Translations under genes and position numbers: made by a program
Shown: positions 24,864 to 33,525 of the stretch, in pieces
Position numbering within the stretch: the first letter of the stretch is position 1
Layout: every line of letters begins with the position of its first letter
The notes under the pieces: model-generated
Seen by the model: the letters and a program-made list of their open reading frames with translations, nothing else
Told to the model about the DNA's origin: nothing
Database searches by the model: none
Assembly: GCA_903884455.1 (NCBI GenBank)
Contig: CAISEW010000041.1
Span: forward strand, 34,086 to 98,085
Length of the DNA stretch: 64,000 nucleotides
Source of the DNA: an uncultured Chloroflexota bacterium
GTDB lineage: Bacteria > Chloroflexota > Dehalococcoidia > GIF9 > AB-539-J10
Reading direction: 5' to 3'

Positions 24864-26679
24864 CTTTCTTCGCCAGGACTGGGGTTATGCCTTCTGTCTG
24901 GCTGAGCTCCTCTAACGAAGCTTCCTTGATAGCTTGAATTGAGCCAAGCTTTTTTAGCAGAGCCTTTTTTCGCTTTGGCCCGATGCCGGGTATGTTATCC
25001 AGAGCGGAAGCGATGACTTCTTTGTGGCGCAACTTCCGGTGGTAGCTTATAGCGAAGCGGTGGGCTTCATCCCGGGCTCTTTGTAGGATATGAAGGGCCG
25101 GAGAGTCTTTAGCTATATAAACCGGCTGGGGGTCGCCGGGTATAAATACCTCCTCATTTTCTTTAGCTAGGCTGACCATGGGGATAGAGTCTAGCCCTAA
25201 TTCTTGCCTCACCTCCAGAGCGGCATTGAGTTGTCCCTTGCCGCCATCAATGAGGACAAGGTCGGGAATAATTGCCCAGGTGCCTTCGCCTGTCAGGCCC
25301 CGTTTAAACCTGCGCCTCAATGTCTCTTGAATCATGGCATAATCGTCAGCGCCAGTCACAGTTTTGATACGGAAGCGGCGATAATGTGCCGGTTTAGGCC
25401 AGCCTTTTTCCAGAACAACCATGCTGCCCACAGCCAAAGCGCCCTGAATATTAGAGACATCATAACATTCTATTCTCCGGGGCATCTTAGGCAAGTGTAG
25501 TCTGTTTTTTAGCTCTTGTAAGCCGGAGCTTATAGTCTCTACCTTCATCTCTTTAGCTTGGGCTAGTTCTAAACCTTGTGCAGCGTTTTCGGCTGCTGTG
25601 TCCACCAGCTTCTTTTTGGCTCCCCTTTGAGGCACTTGAAGCTCCACCCTGCTCCCTCTTTGCTGTTCAAGCCATTCCGAAAGCACTGCTGGCTCGTCCA
25701 CGGGGTGCTGAAGCAATATCAGCGGTGGGATATATGAAGCCGAGGCATAGTATTGTTTCACGAAACTGGTCATTATTTGCCCGGGAGACTCGCCCTGGAT
25801 GCCTTCCATAATAAAATGGTCTTGGCTGATAAGTTTATTATTGCGAATAGAAAAGAGCTCGACATAAGCCTGTTTTTCATTTTGTGCCAGACCAATGACG
25901 TCCTTTTCCCCTTGTAATGTTATAGCAATCCTCTGCCCCTCTATGACTTTTCCTATGGCGTTAATTTGGTCGCGCAACAAAGCTGCCCTCTCAAACTGAA
26001 GCTGCTGCGCTGCGGCTTTCATCTTGGTGTTTAATTCACGAAGAATAAGTTCCTGCTTCCCCTGTAAGAATAAGATGACCTGGTTTATTACGTCGTGGTA
26101 TTCCTGTTTTTCCACTGCCCCAATGCATGGTCCGAGACAGCGGTGGATATAATAATCGAGACAGGGCCGCTTATCTTTACCCTCGATGCGCTTGCTGCAG
26201 CTACGAAAAGGAAAGATTTTCTTTATTAACCTTAAGGTTTTGCGTACTGAGCCAGCACTGGCAAAAGGTCCAAAGTATCTAGCTCCGTCTTTCTGAACCC
26301 GGCGAGTGATGTAGACACCCGGCCAATCTTCGTTAATGTCTATCTTGAGGTACGGGAAAGTCTTGTTATCTTTAAGGCGCACATTGTACCTGGGGGTATA
26401 TTTCTTTATCATGTTGCATTCTAGGATAAGCGCCTCTTGCTCGGAATTGGTAACTACGAACTCGAAATCTTGTATTTTTGACACTAATCGTTGAATCTTG
26501 GATGATAGGTTGGAAGGAGCGCCAAAATAACTCCTTACCCGACTGTTCAAGTTGGCAGCCTTGCCAACGTAGATAACCTTACCCTCGTTGTCCTTAAACA
26601 GATAAACTCCGGGCTTTGCTGGCAAAACTTTTAATTGCTCTGATTTCACGGCAAATTTATTGTAGCAAGCGGCTGGCAT
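24829..26679 (-). CDS. uvrC: Excinuclease ABC subunit C
   Basis: A 616-residue nucleotide excision repair nuclease that makes the two incisions around a lesion after UvrAB loading. N-terminal GIY-YIG domain (PGVYLFKDNEGKVIYVGKAANLNSRVRSYF), the UvrC cysteine region, a UVR motif (about 200-240), the RNase H-like C-terminal nuclease (IECYDVSNIQG; LVLIDGGKGQLNAALE; HRFAISYHRKL) and a C-terminal helix-hairpin-helix (LDNIPGIGPKRKKALLKKLGS). Length is normal. Divergent from the Xer recombinase. Confidence 0.95.
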   Translation of the reverse strand: MPAACYNKFAVKSEQLKVLPAKPGVYLFKDNEGKVIYVGKAANLNSRVRSYFGAPSNLSSKIQRLVSKIQDFEFVVTNSEQEALILECNMIKKYTPRYNVRLKDNKTFPYLKIDINEDWPGVYITRRVQKDGARYFGPFASAGSVRKTLRLIKKIFPFRSCSKRIEGKDKRPCLDYYIHRCLGPCIGAVEKQEYHDVINQVILFLQGKQELILRELNTKMKAAAQQLQFERAALLRDQINAIGKVIEGQRIAITLQGEKDVIGLAQNEKQAYVELFSIRNNKLISQDHFIMEGIQGESPGQIMTSFVKQYYASASYIPPLILLQHPVDEPAVLSEWLEQQRGSRVELQVPQRGAKKKLVDTAAENAAQGLELAQAKEMKVETISSGLQELKNRLHLPKMPRRIECYDVSNIQGALAVGSMVVLEKGWPKPAHYRRFRIKTVTGADDYAMIQETLRRRFKRGLTGEGTWAIIPDLVLIDGGKGQLNAALEVRQELGLDSIPMVSLAKENEEVFIPGDPQPVYIAKDSPALHILQRARDEAHRFAISYHRKLRHKEVIASALDNIPGIGPKRKKALLKKLGSIQAIKEASLEELSQTEGITPVLAKKVKEYLKDSSTL

Positions 26680-26708
26680 AGAGGCAAAATGACTCGGATT
26701 ATGTTAAA

Positions 26709-27563
26709 ATGACTCTGATGAAGCTAGATATCGAAGCCTTCCTTCAGTATTTGACCAAGGACAAAGGCTATTCCCAGAATACTGTGGCTGCTTACCACAA
26801 TGATTTGACTCAAATGGCAGCCTTTATTACCGCAGAGCAAGCCAAGGGCATAATCACGTCCTACGATGGGCTTTTAAAGGGCTATTTGCTCAAGCTCAGG
26901 GAGAAGAGATACGCTGTGGCAACAACCGCTCGCAAAGTTGCATCAGCCAAATCATTCTTCAAATTTATGGTTGATTCGGGGAGGATGAGGGAGAATCCAA
27001 CACAAAATTTGCCCTCTCCTCAAGTTAGCAAGCATGCACTCAGGTTCTTATCTCCGTCTGAGTACCAAAAGTTACTTGCCGAGCCAGCCAAGCTATCCTC
27101 TCCGGAAGCTAAAAGAGATGCGGTGATGCTGGAATTACTATATGCCACTGGTGTACGCATAAGCGAGTTAGTGTCATTAAATGTTAAAAATATTGATTTG
27201 GAGCAAAATCGTGTGCATATTGATTCTAAAAGACAAGTTCCTTTTGACCATCGCTTAAGCCTGATTTTAGGAAATTTCCTCAGAAGTGATAGGCTGGATT
27301 TATTATATGATGAGAGAGAGGAAGCCCTATTTCTTAACCGACGTGGTAAGAGGCTGACTCGACAGGGGTTCTGGCAGATTATTAAGGGTTATGCCTCTAA
27401 GGCAGGTCTGGGTGGCAAGATCACGCCGCAGACCTTGCGTCATAGCTTTGCCAGACGTAAATTACAGAGTGGCATTGAGCTCCGTCAACTCCAGCAACTT
27501 TTAGGTCACGCATATATTTCCAGTACAAGAATTTATAAGCAATCTGCACCAAGGAGAGGATAA
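26709..27563 (+). CDS. Tyrosine recombinase of the XerC/XerD type
   Basis: A 284-residue site-specific recombinase. N-terminal SAM-like DNA-binding domain (FLQYLTKDKGYSQNTVAAYHNDL), then a catalytic domain with Arg in ATGVRISELVSL, Lys in the beta-hairpin (DSKRQVPF), LRHSFARRKL (the HxxR box) and LGHAYISSTRIY carrying the nucleophilic Tyr. The size fits a chromosome-dimer resolvase. The context (next to uvrC and pcm) is chromosomal and not obviously mobile, but an integrase role cannot be excluded. The stop overlaps the next gene's ATG. Confidence 0.85.
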   Translation: MTLMKLDIEAFLQYLTKDKGYSQNTVAAYHNDLTQMAAFITAEQAKGIITSYDGLLKGYLLKLREKRYAVATTARKVASAKSFFKFMVDSGRMRENPTQNLPSPQVSKHALRFLSPSEYQKLLAEPAKLSSPEAKRDAVMLELLYATGVRISELVSLNVKNIDLEQNRVHIDSKRQVPFDHRLSLILGNFLRSDRLDLLYDEREEALFLNRRGKRLTRQGFWQIIKGYASKAGLGGKITPQTLRHSFARRKLQSGIELRQLQQLLGHAYISSTRIYKQSAPRRG

Positions 27564-27835
27564 TGGCAAAAAAATCACGACGTGCTAAAGCTAAACAGCG
27601 GGCTAGAATGGCGAAGGCGGTAGAGCAGAGACAGCCACAACAACCAACACAACAACCAATGTCAATGCCTACTAAGCTGCAATCACCGGCCCGAGTGTCT
27701 CCGAAAGCTCAAGCCCCAAAAGCTCAAGATTTAACCAGCCGCTATCAATATGTTCTGCCTGACGTAAAACGCATCGGCATCATTGCCGGCTCCATAATTG
27801 TGGTCCTCATAATCCTGTCTTTCATTCTTGGTTGA
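27563..27835 (+). CDS. Small basic single-pass membrane protein
   Basis: A 90-residue protein. The N-terminus is very basic (MAKKSRRAKAKQRARMAK), followed by a Gln/Pro-rich linker and one transmembrane helix (IGIIAGSIIVVLIILSFILG) at the C-terminus, so the basic part should lie in the cytoplasm. It overlaps the Xer stop (TAATGG) and precedes pcm by about 20 bases. It has no recognised family. Confidence 0.6.
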   Translation: MAKKSRRAKAKQRARMAKAVEQRQPQQPTQQPMSMPTKLQSPARVSPKAQAPKAQDLTSRYQYVLPDVKRIGIIAGSIIVVLIILSFILG

Positions 27836-27854
27836 CATCTTCGGCTGGTGAACT

Positions 27855-28493
27855 GTGGCGGATTTAGAGTGGGCTAGGGAAAATTTACTTAAATATCTTG
27901 ACCACGAAATCGCTGACAAGCGTATAGTTGAAGCTATGAAGCATGTTCCGCGTGAAGCCTTTGTATCACCAGAGCAATATCATGCTGCTTATGACGATAG
28001 ACCCTTGGGCATTGGCTTCGGGCAAACTATCTCTCAACCCTTCATTGTGGCTCTGATGGTGCAAGCTTTGGAGCTCAGGGAGAATGGAAAGGTGCTGGAG
28101 CTGGGTACTGGGAGCGGCTACGAAGCAGCGATATTAGCTGAGTTAGCTCAAAAGGTGGTTACCGTGGAGTGTATACCTGAATTGGCGGAATCGGCTAAGC
28201 AAGTTCTGGATAAGCTTGGTTATTCCAATATCGAGATTCACGTAGCTGGCAAAACTCTGGGTTGGCCAGAGGGAGCCCCTTACGATGCTATTATAGTTTC
28301 TGCTGGTGCTCCCAGTGTGCCTCAAGTTCTTTTGGAGCAACTAACTTGGGAGGGGCGATTGGTAATCCCTGTGGGCTCTCAATGGCAGCAAGACTTGCTC
28401 AAGATTACCAAGCTCAGAAAGGGTAACAGGATAGAGAACTTAGGTGGTTGCTACTTCGTGCCCCTTATTGGTGAAGGTGCTTGGGAGAAGTGA
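27855..28493 (+). CDS. pcm: Protein-L-isoaspartate O-methyltransferase
   Basis: A 212-residue SAM-dependent repair methyltransferase acting on isoaspartyl residues in damaged proteins. Motifs: VPREAFVSPEQYHAAYDDRPLGIGFGQTISQP (the substrate region), VLELGTGSGYEAAILAEL (motif I) and VVTVECIPELAESAKQVL. GTG start at 27855. It forms part of a tight three-gene run with xer and the small membrane protein. Confidence 0.93.
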   Translation: MADLEWARENLLKYLDHEIADKRIVEAMKHVPREAFVSPEQYHAAYDDRPLGIGFGQTISQPFIVALMVQALELRENGKVLELGTGSGYEAAILAELAQKVVTVECIPELAESAKQVLDKLGYSNIEIHVAGKTLGWPEGAPYDAIIVSAGAPSVPQVLLEQLTWEGRLVIPVGSQWQQDLLKITKLRKGNRIENLGGCYFVPLIGEGAWEK

Positions 28494-28593
28494 AAAGGGT
28501 AATTGGCAGTGGGAATGTTGTTGGTGCTGGAAGCGGAGAACTGTGAATGTCTATCGGAAGACCATCTGCAAAATAAGCTAACGGAGGTGAAAG

Positions 28594-29727
28594 ATGGATT
28601 TTAACTTGAGTCGAGAGCATGAGATGCTGAGGGATATGGTGAAGGAATTTGCTAACAATGAACTGGCGCCTCGCGCTTTGGAACTGGACAATAAAGGCGA
28701 ATTTTTCTGGGAACAGGTGAAAAGATCAGGGCAGTTGGGTCTCATCGGGGTGATAAACTCCAAAGAGTATGGTGGCACGGCTATGGGTCATCTGGCCCGG
28801 ATGATTCTAATCGAGGAAATCTCGCGCGTTTATCCACCGATGGGCTTCTTCCATCAGACGGGCAATCTGTTAATGTACGCCATAGAGACTTTTGGCAATG
28901 ACCAGCAGAAGAAAAAGTATTTGCCTGCCCTCTGTAAAGGTGACAAGGTGAGTGCTTTTGCTCTTACTGAGGCTAGTGGCGGTTCTGACCCAGCCAATAT
29001 GCAAACTGAGGCTACTCTGAAAGGCAACGATTACGTCATTAACGGTCGAAAGTGCTGGATCACTGCAGTCGACCCGGCAGATGTTGTGGGCTTTGTTGCC
29101 AAAACCGGGGATAAGTTCAGTGCATTTATCGTAGAAAAGGGCACACCAGGCTTTGAAGTCACCCGGAGGGAGGAAACTATAGGTCTGCGTTCTCTGCCGG
29201 TCAACGAATTTGCTCTGACCAACTGCCGCCTGCCTAAGGGAAACCTCATAGGAGAGGAAGGACGTGGTCTTGTCTGTGCTCTGACCACTATTGCCACTAT
29301 CGGCAGGACAGGTGCCGCCGGAGTAGCCTTGGGCATTGCCCGTGGCTGCTACGAGATAGCTTTGAAGTTCGCCAAAGAGCGTGTCCTCTATGGCAAGCCG
29401 ATAGCTGCCCTCCAGGCGATACAGTTTATGCTGGCTGATATGAATGTGGAGATTGAAGCCGCCAAGTGGCTTTGCTACAGCACTGCCTGGCAGCTTGACC
29501 AGGGCAAGACATCCCGGGACCTGGCAGTGGATATAGCCAGATGTAAGCTCTATGCCGTTGATGTTGCTAACCGCTGCGCCTATAAGGCGGTGGATATCAT
29601 GGGCGCTTACGGGTTGTCTCCCGAGTACCGTGTCATCGGTCTACTGAGAGATGCTCTAGAGCTGGGCGTGGCTGCTGGCAGTCAAGAGGTAATGAAGATT
29701 ACCATCGGGGCAACCATTACAAGGTAA
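28594..29727 (+). CDS. Acyl-CoA dehydrogenase
   Basis: A 377-residue FAD enzyme of the acyl-CoA dehydrogenase family, expected to oxidise an acyl-CoA and pass electrons to the EtfBA encoded immediately downstream. Family features: DFNLSREHEMLRDMVKEFA, AFALTEASGGSDPANMQTEA (FAD/substrate loop), CWITAVDPADV, FAKERVLYGKPIAALQAIQFMLADM. The usual C-terminal active-site motif with a catalytic Glu (…EGT…) appears here as ELGVAAGSQEV, so the canonical Glu seems absent. The substrate or direction may therefore be unusual. The ribosome site AACGGAGGTG is strong. Ten bases separate it from etfB. Confidence 0.9.
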   Translation: MDFNLSREHEMLRDMVKEFANNELAPRALELDNKGEFFWEQVKRSGQLGLIGVINSKEYGGTAMGHLARMILIEEISRVYPPMGFFHQTGNLLMYAIETFGNDQQKKKYLPALCKGDKVSAFALTEASGGSDPANMQTEATLKGNDYVINGRKCWITAVDPADVVGFVAKTGDKFSAFIVEKGTPGFEVTRREETIGLRSLPVNEFALTNCRLPKGNLIGEEGRGLVCALTTIATIGRTGAAGVALGIARGCYEIALKFAKERVLYGKPIAALQAIQFMLADMNVEIEAAKWLCYSTAWQLDQGKTSRDLAVDIARCKLYAVDVANRCAYKAVDIMGAYGLSPEYRVIGLLRDALELGVAAGSQEVMKITIGATITR

Positions 29728-29736
29728 TCTGGCTCT

Positions 29737-30537
29737 ATGGGTCTTGAAATCTTAGTTTGTATTAAACAGGTGCCGCACCCCGACCACTTCTCTGAAATCC
29801 GGCTGGATGTAGGCAGCGGGCACATTATCCGGGAGGGTGTCCCGGCAATCATAAATCCACTGGACCGCAATGCCCTCGAAGAGGGGCTGAGGGTTAAGGA
29901 GAGGTTTTCAGGGAAGGTAACCGTGATAAGCATGGGGCCTCCCCAGGCTCAAAAAGCTCTGGAAGAAGCCCTGGCAATGGGTGCGGACAGGGGCATCCTC
30001 CTTTGCGATGTGGCATTTGCTGGAGCTGATACTCTGGCAACTGCCAATACTTTATTTTATGCTGTCCGAAAGCTGGGCAAGTTCGACCTTATCTATTGTG
30101 GTAACGAGACGGTGGATAGCGGCACTGCCCAGGTTGGCCCTCAACTCGCAGAACTCCTTGATATTCCTCAGGTGAGCGGTGTTCAGGAAGTCGCTTTTGT
30201 TGACGAAAAGACCCTGGAGGTCAGGCGTGCCCTGGAGCACGGCTACATGAAGGTGAGGTTGAAGCTACCGGCTTTGCTTTGCGTAACCAGGGGTATTAAT
30301 AGGCCTCGGTTGCCTACGGTGCAGAGTATTATGGAGGTGGCACAGAAAGAGATGATTATCTGGAAGGCGAAAGATATCGGGGCTCCACCGGAGAGCATTG
30401 GTCTCAAAGGTTCACCAACCTGTGCCGCCGGCGTTTACGAACACAAGGTGGGACGGCGGCGCGAAATAATGCAGGGCTCTACCGAAGAGCAAGTTCAAAG
30501 GACTGTGGCACGGCTTAAAGAGCTGGGAGCGATATAA
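29737..30537 (+). CDS. etfB: Electron transfer flavoprotein beta subunit
   Basis: A 266-residue EtfB/FixA protein that holds the electron-carrying cofactor in the Etf heterodimer. Motifs: ILVCIKQVPHPD at the N-terminus, NPLDRNALEEGLRVKE, ALAMGADRGILL, FAGADTLATA, DLIYCGNETVDSGTAQVGPQLAELL. The DSGTAQVGP region resembles sequences in NAD(H)-linked Etfs, so electron bifurcation is possible but not shown. Cotranscribed between the acyl-CoA dehydrogenase and etfA. Confidence 0.93.
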   Translation: MGLEILVCIKQVPHPDHFSEIRLDVGSGHIIREGVPAIINPLDRNALEEGLRVKERFSGKVTVISMGPPQAQKALEEALAMGADRGILLCDVAFAGADTLATANTLFYAVRKLGKFDLIYCGNETVDSGTAQVGPQLAELLDIPQVSGVQEVAFVDEKTLEVRRALEHGYMKVRLKLPALLCVTRGINRPRLPTVQSIMEVAQKEMIIWKAKDIGAPPESIGLKGSPTCAAGVYEHKVGRRREIMQGSTEEQVQRTVARLKELGAI

Positions 30538-30551
30538 CGAGGCGCGAAAGC

Positions 30552-31571
30552 GTGAGTAATTCCGGAGAAATATGGGTCATTGGCGAGCAGCGTCGGGGGA
30601 GGCTTGAAGAAGTCTCACTGGAGCTTTTGAGCAAGGGGACGGCACTATCTCAAAGAATGGGTGTGACCCTTTCTTCGGTGTTGTTGGGGGATGAGGTTGA
30701 GGAAATTGCCCGGGAGCTTGTCTTCCACGGTGCTGAAAAAGTTTACCTTCTTGAAGATGCCCGGCTTAGGTATTATCAGAGTGAGGCATATGCCAGGTTG
30801 CTGTCCGAGGTTATCAAGGAGCATGAGCCGCAGATAATTTTGATTGGTGCCACTGAAATTGGTATGGAGCTAGCACCTAAGGTTGCGGCTAAGTTGAGGA
30901 CAGGGTTGACGGCGCACTGCATTGACCTCTATGTCGGCGAGGTTGATGACACTCCTCATCTCATTCACGTAGTTCCTGGATGGGGTGGCAATTTGGTTAT
31001 GCACATCATTTGCCCGCAAAGGAGACCGCAGGTGGTCACCGTGAAACCCGGCGTGCTACCCAAGGCGGTAAGGGATGAAAATAAGAAGGGCAAGATAATC
31101 AGGGTCAAACCTGATGTAAGAGATGAAGATTTCCGTTGGATAGAGACTGTGGAGGTGGTTGAGGAGCCGCCCCAGGGTAAATCACTGGAGTCGGCTGATG
31201 TTGTGGTTTGTGGGGGTTGGGGCATGAATGCTCTGGGTGACTTTTCCAGGGTGCAGGAACTGGCTGATATCCTGGGAGGAGTCGTTGCCGGCACCAGACC
31301 AGCCATGGATAAAGGCTGGGTTGAGGAAGCCTGGATGATAGGGCAGAGCGGTAAAACGGTTAGCCCGGGACTCTTCGTTAGCCTGGGAGCCTCAGGGGCG
31401 ATGCATTACACTACCGGCTTTATGGGTTCTAAGGTAGTTCTGGCTGTGGACCACAATCCGCAGGCTCCTATCTTTCATGTGGCTGACGTTGGCATTGTTG
31501 GCGACCTGCGCGAGGTTCTTCCCTGTCTCATTGCGGAGCTTAAGAAGGACAGAATGCCCAGGAAATTCTAA
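30552..31571 (+). CDS. etfA: Electron transfer flavoprotein alpha subunit
   Basis: A 339-residue EtfA/FixB protein, partner of EtfB. The C-terminal FAD domain is clear: VVVCGGWGMNALGDFSRVQELADILGGVVAGTRPAMDKGWV, QSGKTVSPGLFVSLGASGAMHYTTG, VVLAVDHNPQAPIFHVADVGIVGDL. GTG start at 30552, 14 bases after etfB. The pair is expected to shuttle electrons from the acyl-CoA dehydrogenase to a quinone or ferredoxin/NAD acceptor that is not encoded here. Confidence 0.94.
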   Translation: MSNSGEIWVIGEQRRGRLEEVSLELLSKGTALSQRMGVTLSSVLLGDEVEEIARELVFHGAEKVYLLEDARLRYYQSEAYARLLSEVIKEHEPQIILIGATEIGMELAPKVAAKLRTGLTAHCIDLYVGEVDDTPHLIHVVPGWGGNLVMHIICPQRRPQVVTVKPGVLPKAVRDENKKGKIIRVKPDVRDEDFRWIETVEVVEEPPQGKSLESADVVVCGGWGMNALGDFSRVQELADILGGVVAGTRPAMDKGWVEEAWMIGQSGKTVSPGLFVSLGASGAMHYTTGFMGSKVVLAVDHNPQAPIFHVADVGIVGDLREVLPCLIAELKKDRMPRKF

Positions 31572-31596
31572 AAGAGATAAGGAGGAAAGCCAAGAC

Positions 31597-32286
31597 ATGG
31601 ACATTGTTGAAGCTATCAATCAGAGGAAGAGCATTCGGGCTTTTAAATCCAACCCTGTGCCCAAAGAGATTCTGAAGGAGATAATGGAGCTGGCTTTACG
31701 AGCTCCCTCCTGGGGGAATACTCAGCCCTGGGAATTTGCCATAGTGACCGGGAAAAAGCTGGAGGAAATAAGGCAAGCCTTCGTGGAAAAGGCAGCAGAG
31801 GGACACAATCCAGACACAGACATCCCTCGTCCTCGAGAATTCCCCCAGCCCTACGATACTCGTTACCGCACTTTAGGTAGGAGAATTCTCGAACTAAAGG
31901 GAATAAGCAGGGAGGATAAGGAGAAGAGGGGGAGGTGGCTCTTGCAAGGCTTGAGACTATTTGGAGCTCCTTGCGTCATCTACATCTATATTGACCGCTC
32001 TTTCTACCGGCAAGGCGAAGGGTTGAATATTTGGCCTGTATTCGATTGTGGTTTAGTGGCTGAGAACATCATGCTGCTGGCTACCAAGTATGGGCTGGGA
32101 ACTATTCCTCAAATACAGGCTGTCGTGTATCCTGATGTATTGAGGAAGGTGTTGGGAATACCAGATTCCAAGCTTATAGTGCTGGGAATAGCCGTTGGCT
32201 ACCCTGACTGGGATGACCCTGTAAATCAGCTCCGCTCCGAAAGAGAGCCGTTGGATAATGTGAGCACCTGGTACGGCTTTGATTAA
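31597..32286 (+). CDS. Nitroreductase-family FMN oxidoreductase
   Basis: About 229 residues. The start is ATG 31597 behind AAGGAGGAAAG; the frame is open further upstream into etfA but without a ribosome site. FMN-binding pattern DIVEAINQRKSIRAFKSNPV, LRAPSWGNTQPWEFAIVTG, FDCGLVAENIMLLATKYGLGT and the C-terminal VLGIAVGYPDWDDPVNQ are family hallmarks. The natural substrate is unknown (quinones, nitro compounds or enoates). It is the last gene of the acyl-CoA dehydrogenase-etfBA cluster and may be a redox partner. Confidence 0.88.
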   Translation: MDIVEAINQRKSIRAFKSNPVPKEILKEIMELALRAPSWGNTQPWEFAIVTGKKLEEIRQAFVEKAAEGHNPDTDIPRPREFPQPYDTRYRTLGRRILELKGISREDKEKRGRWLLQGLRLFGAPCVIYIYIDRSFYRQGEGLNIWPVFDCGLVAENIMLLATKYGLGTIPQIQAVVYPDVLRKVLGIPDSKLIVLGIAVGYPDWDDPVNQLRSEREPLDNVSTWYGFD

Positions 32287-32392
32287 AAGATACAAGCGGT
32301 TTGTCCCTGAGCGTAGAAGTCACTGGCGTGATGGAGCCTGAAAAACAGGTGTATAATCAAGCAGATTTTACTACCTCGTGAGGATATGAGGT

Positions 32393-33064
32393 ATGGCTGT
32401 GCAGTTGGAGTTTTTGAAGAGCATTCTATACTTTTCCGATCTTGGCCTTGCTGAACTTGAGTCAATCAGAAAGCTCGTCTTTGAGAAAACTGCTGACAGA
32501 GCAGAAGTGGTCTTGCTTGAGGGTGAATCGGCTGCGAATCTGTATTTTGTCGCTTCGGGGGCGGTGAAAGTGTTCAAGACCTCGGCCGAAGGAAAGGAGC
32601 AGATCTTGGACATCGTGCGCCCCGGTGAGTCCTTCAATGATGTCCCTATCTTTGATGGTGGTCCAAATCCCGCCAGTGCTCGGACTATGGGACCTGTTCT
32701 TCTTTATGGGATAAAGAAGAATGACATGGAAGCTATTCTCCGGGACCATCCACAGATAGCATTGAATGTAATTAAGGTGCTGGCAAAGCGAGTGCGTCAC
32801 CTCGTGTCGCTGGTTGAGGATCTGTCTTTCAGGCATGTCATCAGCAGGGTAGCCAAGATACTCTTTGAGCACATCGGAGGTGAAATGGGCCGTGGGCCAC
32901 GGCTTACACAGCAAGAAATGGCAGCTATGGCAGGTACCGCCCGGGAGGTAGTGGGCAGGTCGCTAAAGGCATTGGAAGAGGAGGGGGCGATCAAGTTGGA
33001 TCGCCATCGCATAATAATTACGGATAAAGAAGCTCTCCAGGAGATAATGGAGGTGACTTCTTGA
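32393..33064 (+). CDS. Crp/Fnr-family transcriptional regulator
   Basis: A 223-residue regulator. N-terminal cyclic-nucleotide-binding fold (about 1-120: AEVVLLEGESAANLYFVASGAVKVFKTSAEGKEQILDIVRPGESFNDVPIFDGG) and C-terminal winged helix (LTQQEMAAMAGTAREVVGRSLKALEEEGAIKLDRHRIIITDKEAL). The Cys residues of an Fe-S Fnr are absent, so the sensed ligand is unknown. A TATAAT at 32352-32357 is the likely -10 of its promoter. The gene is followed at once by the promoter element shared by the ferredoxin and sigma genes, which it might control. Confidence 0.9.
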   Translation: MAVQLEFLKSILYFSDLGLAELESIRKLVFEKTADRAEVVLLEGESAANLYFVASGAVKVFKTSAEGKEQILDIVRPGESFNDVPIFDGGPNPASARTMGPVLLYGIKKNDMEAILRDHPQIALNVIKVLAKRVRHLVSLVEDLSFRHVISRVAKILFEHIGGEMGRGPRLTQQEMAAMAGTAREVVGRSLKALEEEGAIKLDRHRIIITDKEALQEIMEVTS

Positions 33065-33104
33065 GACAAAAATCACAGACAGGTATCGCCCTTTACTCTA
33101 AAAT
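33063..33104 (+). promoter_or_regulatory. Promoter with upstream element shared with the sigma-factor gene
   Basis: GAGACAAAAATCACAGACA (33063-33081) ends at the -35 position (CAGACA), 17 bases before TAAAAT (33099-33104). The same element with the same spacing precedes rpoD at 33430-33471. It should drive the ferredoxin gene. Confidence 0.55.
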
Positions 33105-33127
33105 AATCAACATGGAGACTGAAAAAC

Positions 33128-33334
33128 GTGGCTGAAATGCCGATTATAGACACCAGGAAGTGCGACGGGTGTGGGTTATGCGTTAGCGTGTGCCACTGCA
33201 ATGCTCTGGAGGTAGTTAACAATATTATTACCATTATTGAAACAGTGGAGTGCGACTGGTGTACAGACTGCGAAGCCGTTTGTCCCACCGGGGCCATAAG
33301 TTGCCCTTTTGAGATAATTATCCAAGAGCTCTAG
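33128..33334 (+). CDS. Small 2[4Fe-4S] ferredoxin
   Basis: A 68-residue electron carrier with two cluster motifs: CDGCGLCVSVCHCNAL and CDWCTDCEAVCPTGAI, joined by a short beta stretch. It starts with GTG 33128 (an upstream ATG at 33112 runs into a stop); ATG 33137 is an alternative. Located between a Crp/Fnr regulator and the primary sigma factor as a single gene with its own promoter. The partner enzymes are not evident; redox enzymes in the preceding cluster are candidates. Confidence 0.88.
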   Translation: MAEMPIIDTRKCDGCGLCVSVCHCNALEVVNNIITIIETVECDWCTDCEAVCPTGAISCPFEIIIQEL

Positions 33335-33424
33335 ATACCAACTAAGACCTTTTATACAATATTTTCACCTGCTTTCCTGACTGATCTTTTAATGTCCCGT
33401 GTTTCCCTATACCATCGCCATGTC

Positions 33425-33471
33425 TGTATGAGACAAAAGTCGCATACAAGGATTGCCTCCTTACCTATAAT
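33425..33471 (+). promoter_or_regulatory. rpoD promoter with dyad operator over the -35 region
   Basis: TATAAT at 33466-33471 is preceded by a perfect interrupted dyad: TGTATG (33425-33430), GAC, AAAA, GTC and CATACA (33443-33448). The right arm occupies the -35 position, 17 bases from the -10. The element GAGACAAAAGTCGCATACA matches that before the ferredoxin gene in 16 of 19 positions. Confidence 0.6.
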
Positions 33472-33525
33472 GATCTTGCATGAAAGATGCAGTTGCCCGA
33501 GCGAAGAGTATAAAGGAGGCTGAAG

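Noticed and set aside
26709-27563. Xer-type recombinase as integrase of the prophage-like segment
   Set aside because: It is 7 kb outside the phage genes, among housekeeping genes, and no attachment-site duplication is visible; a chromosomal XerC/D role is more likely.
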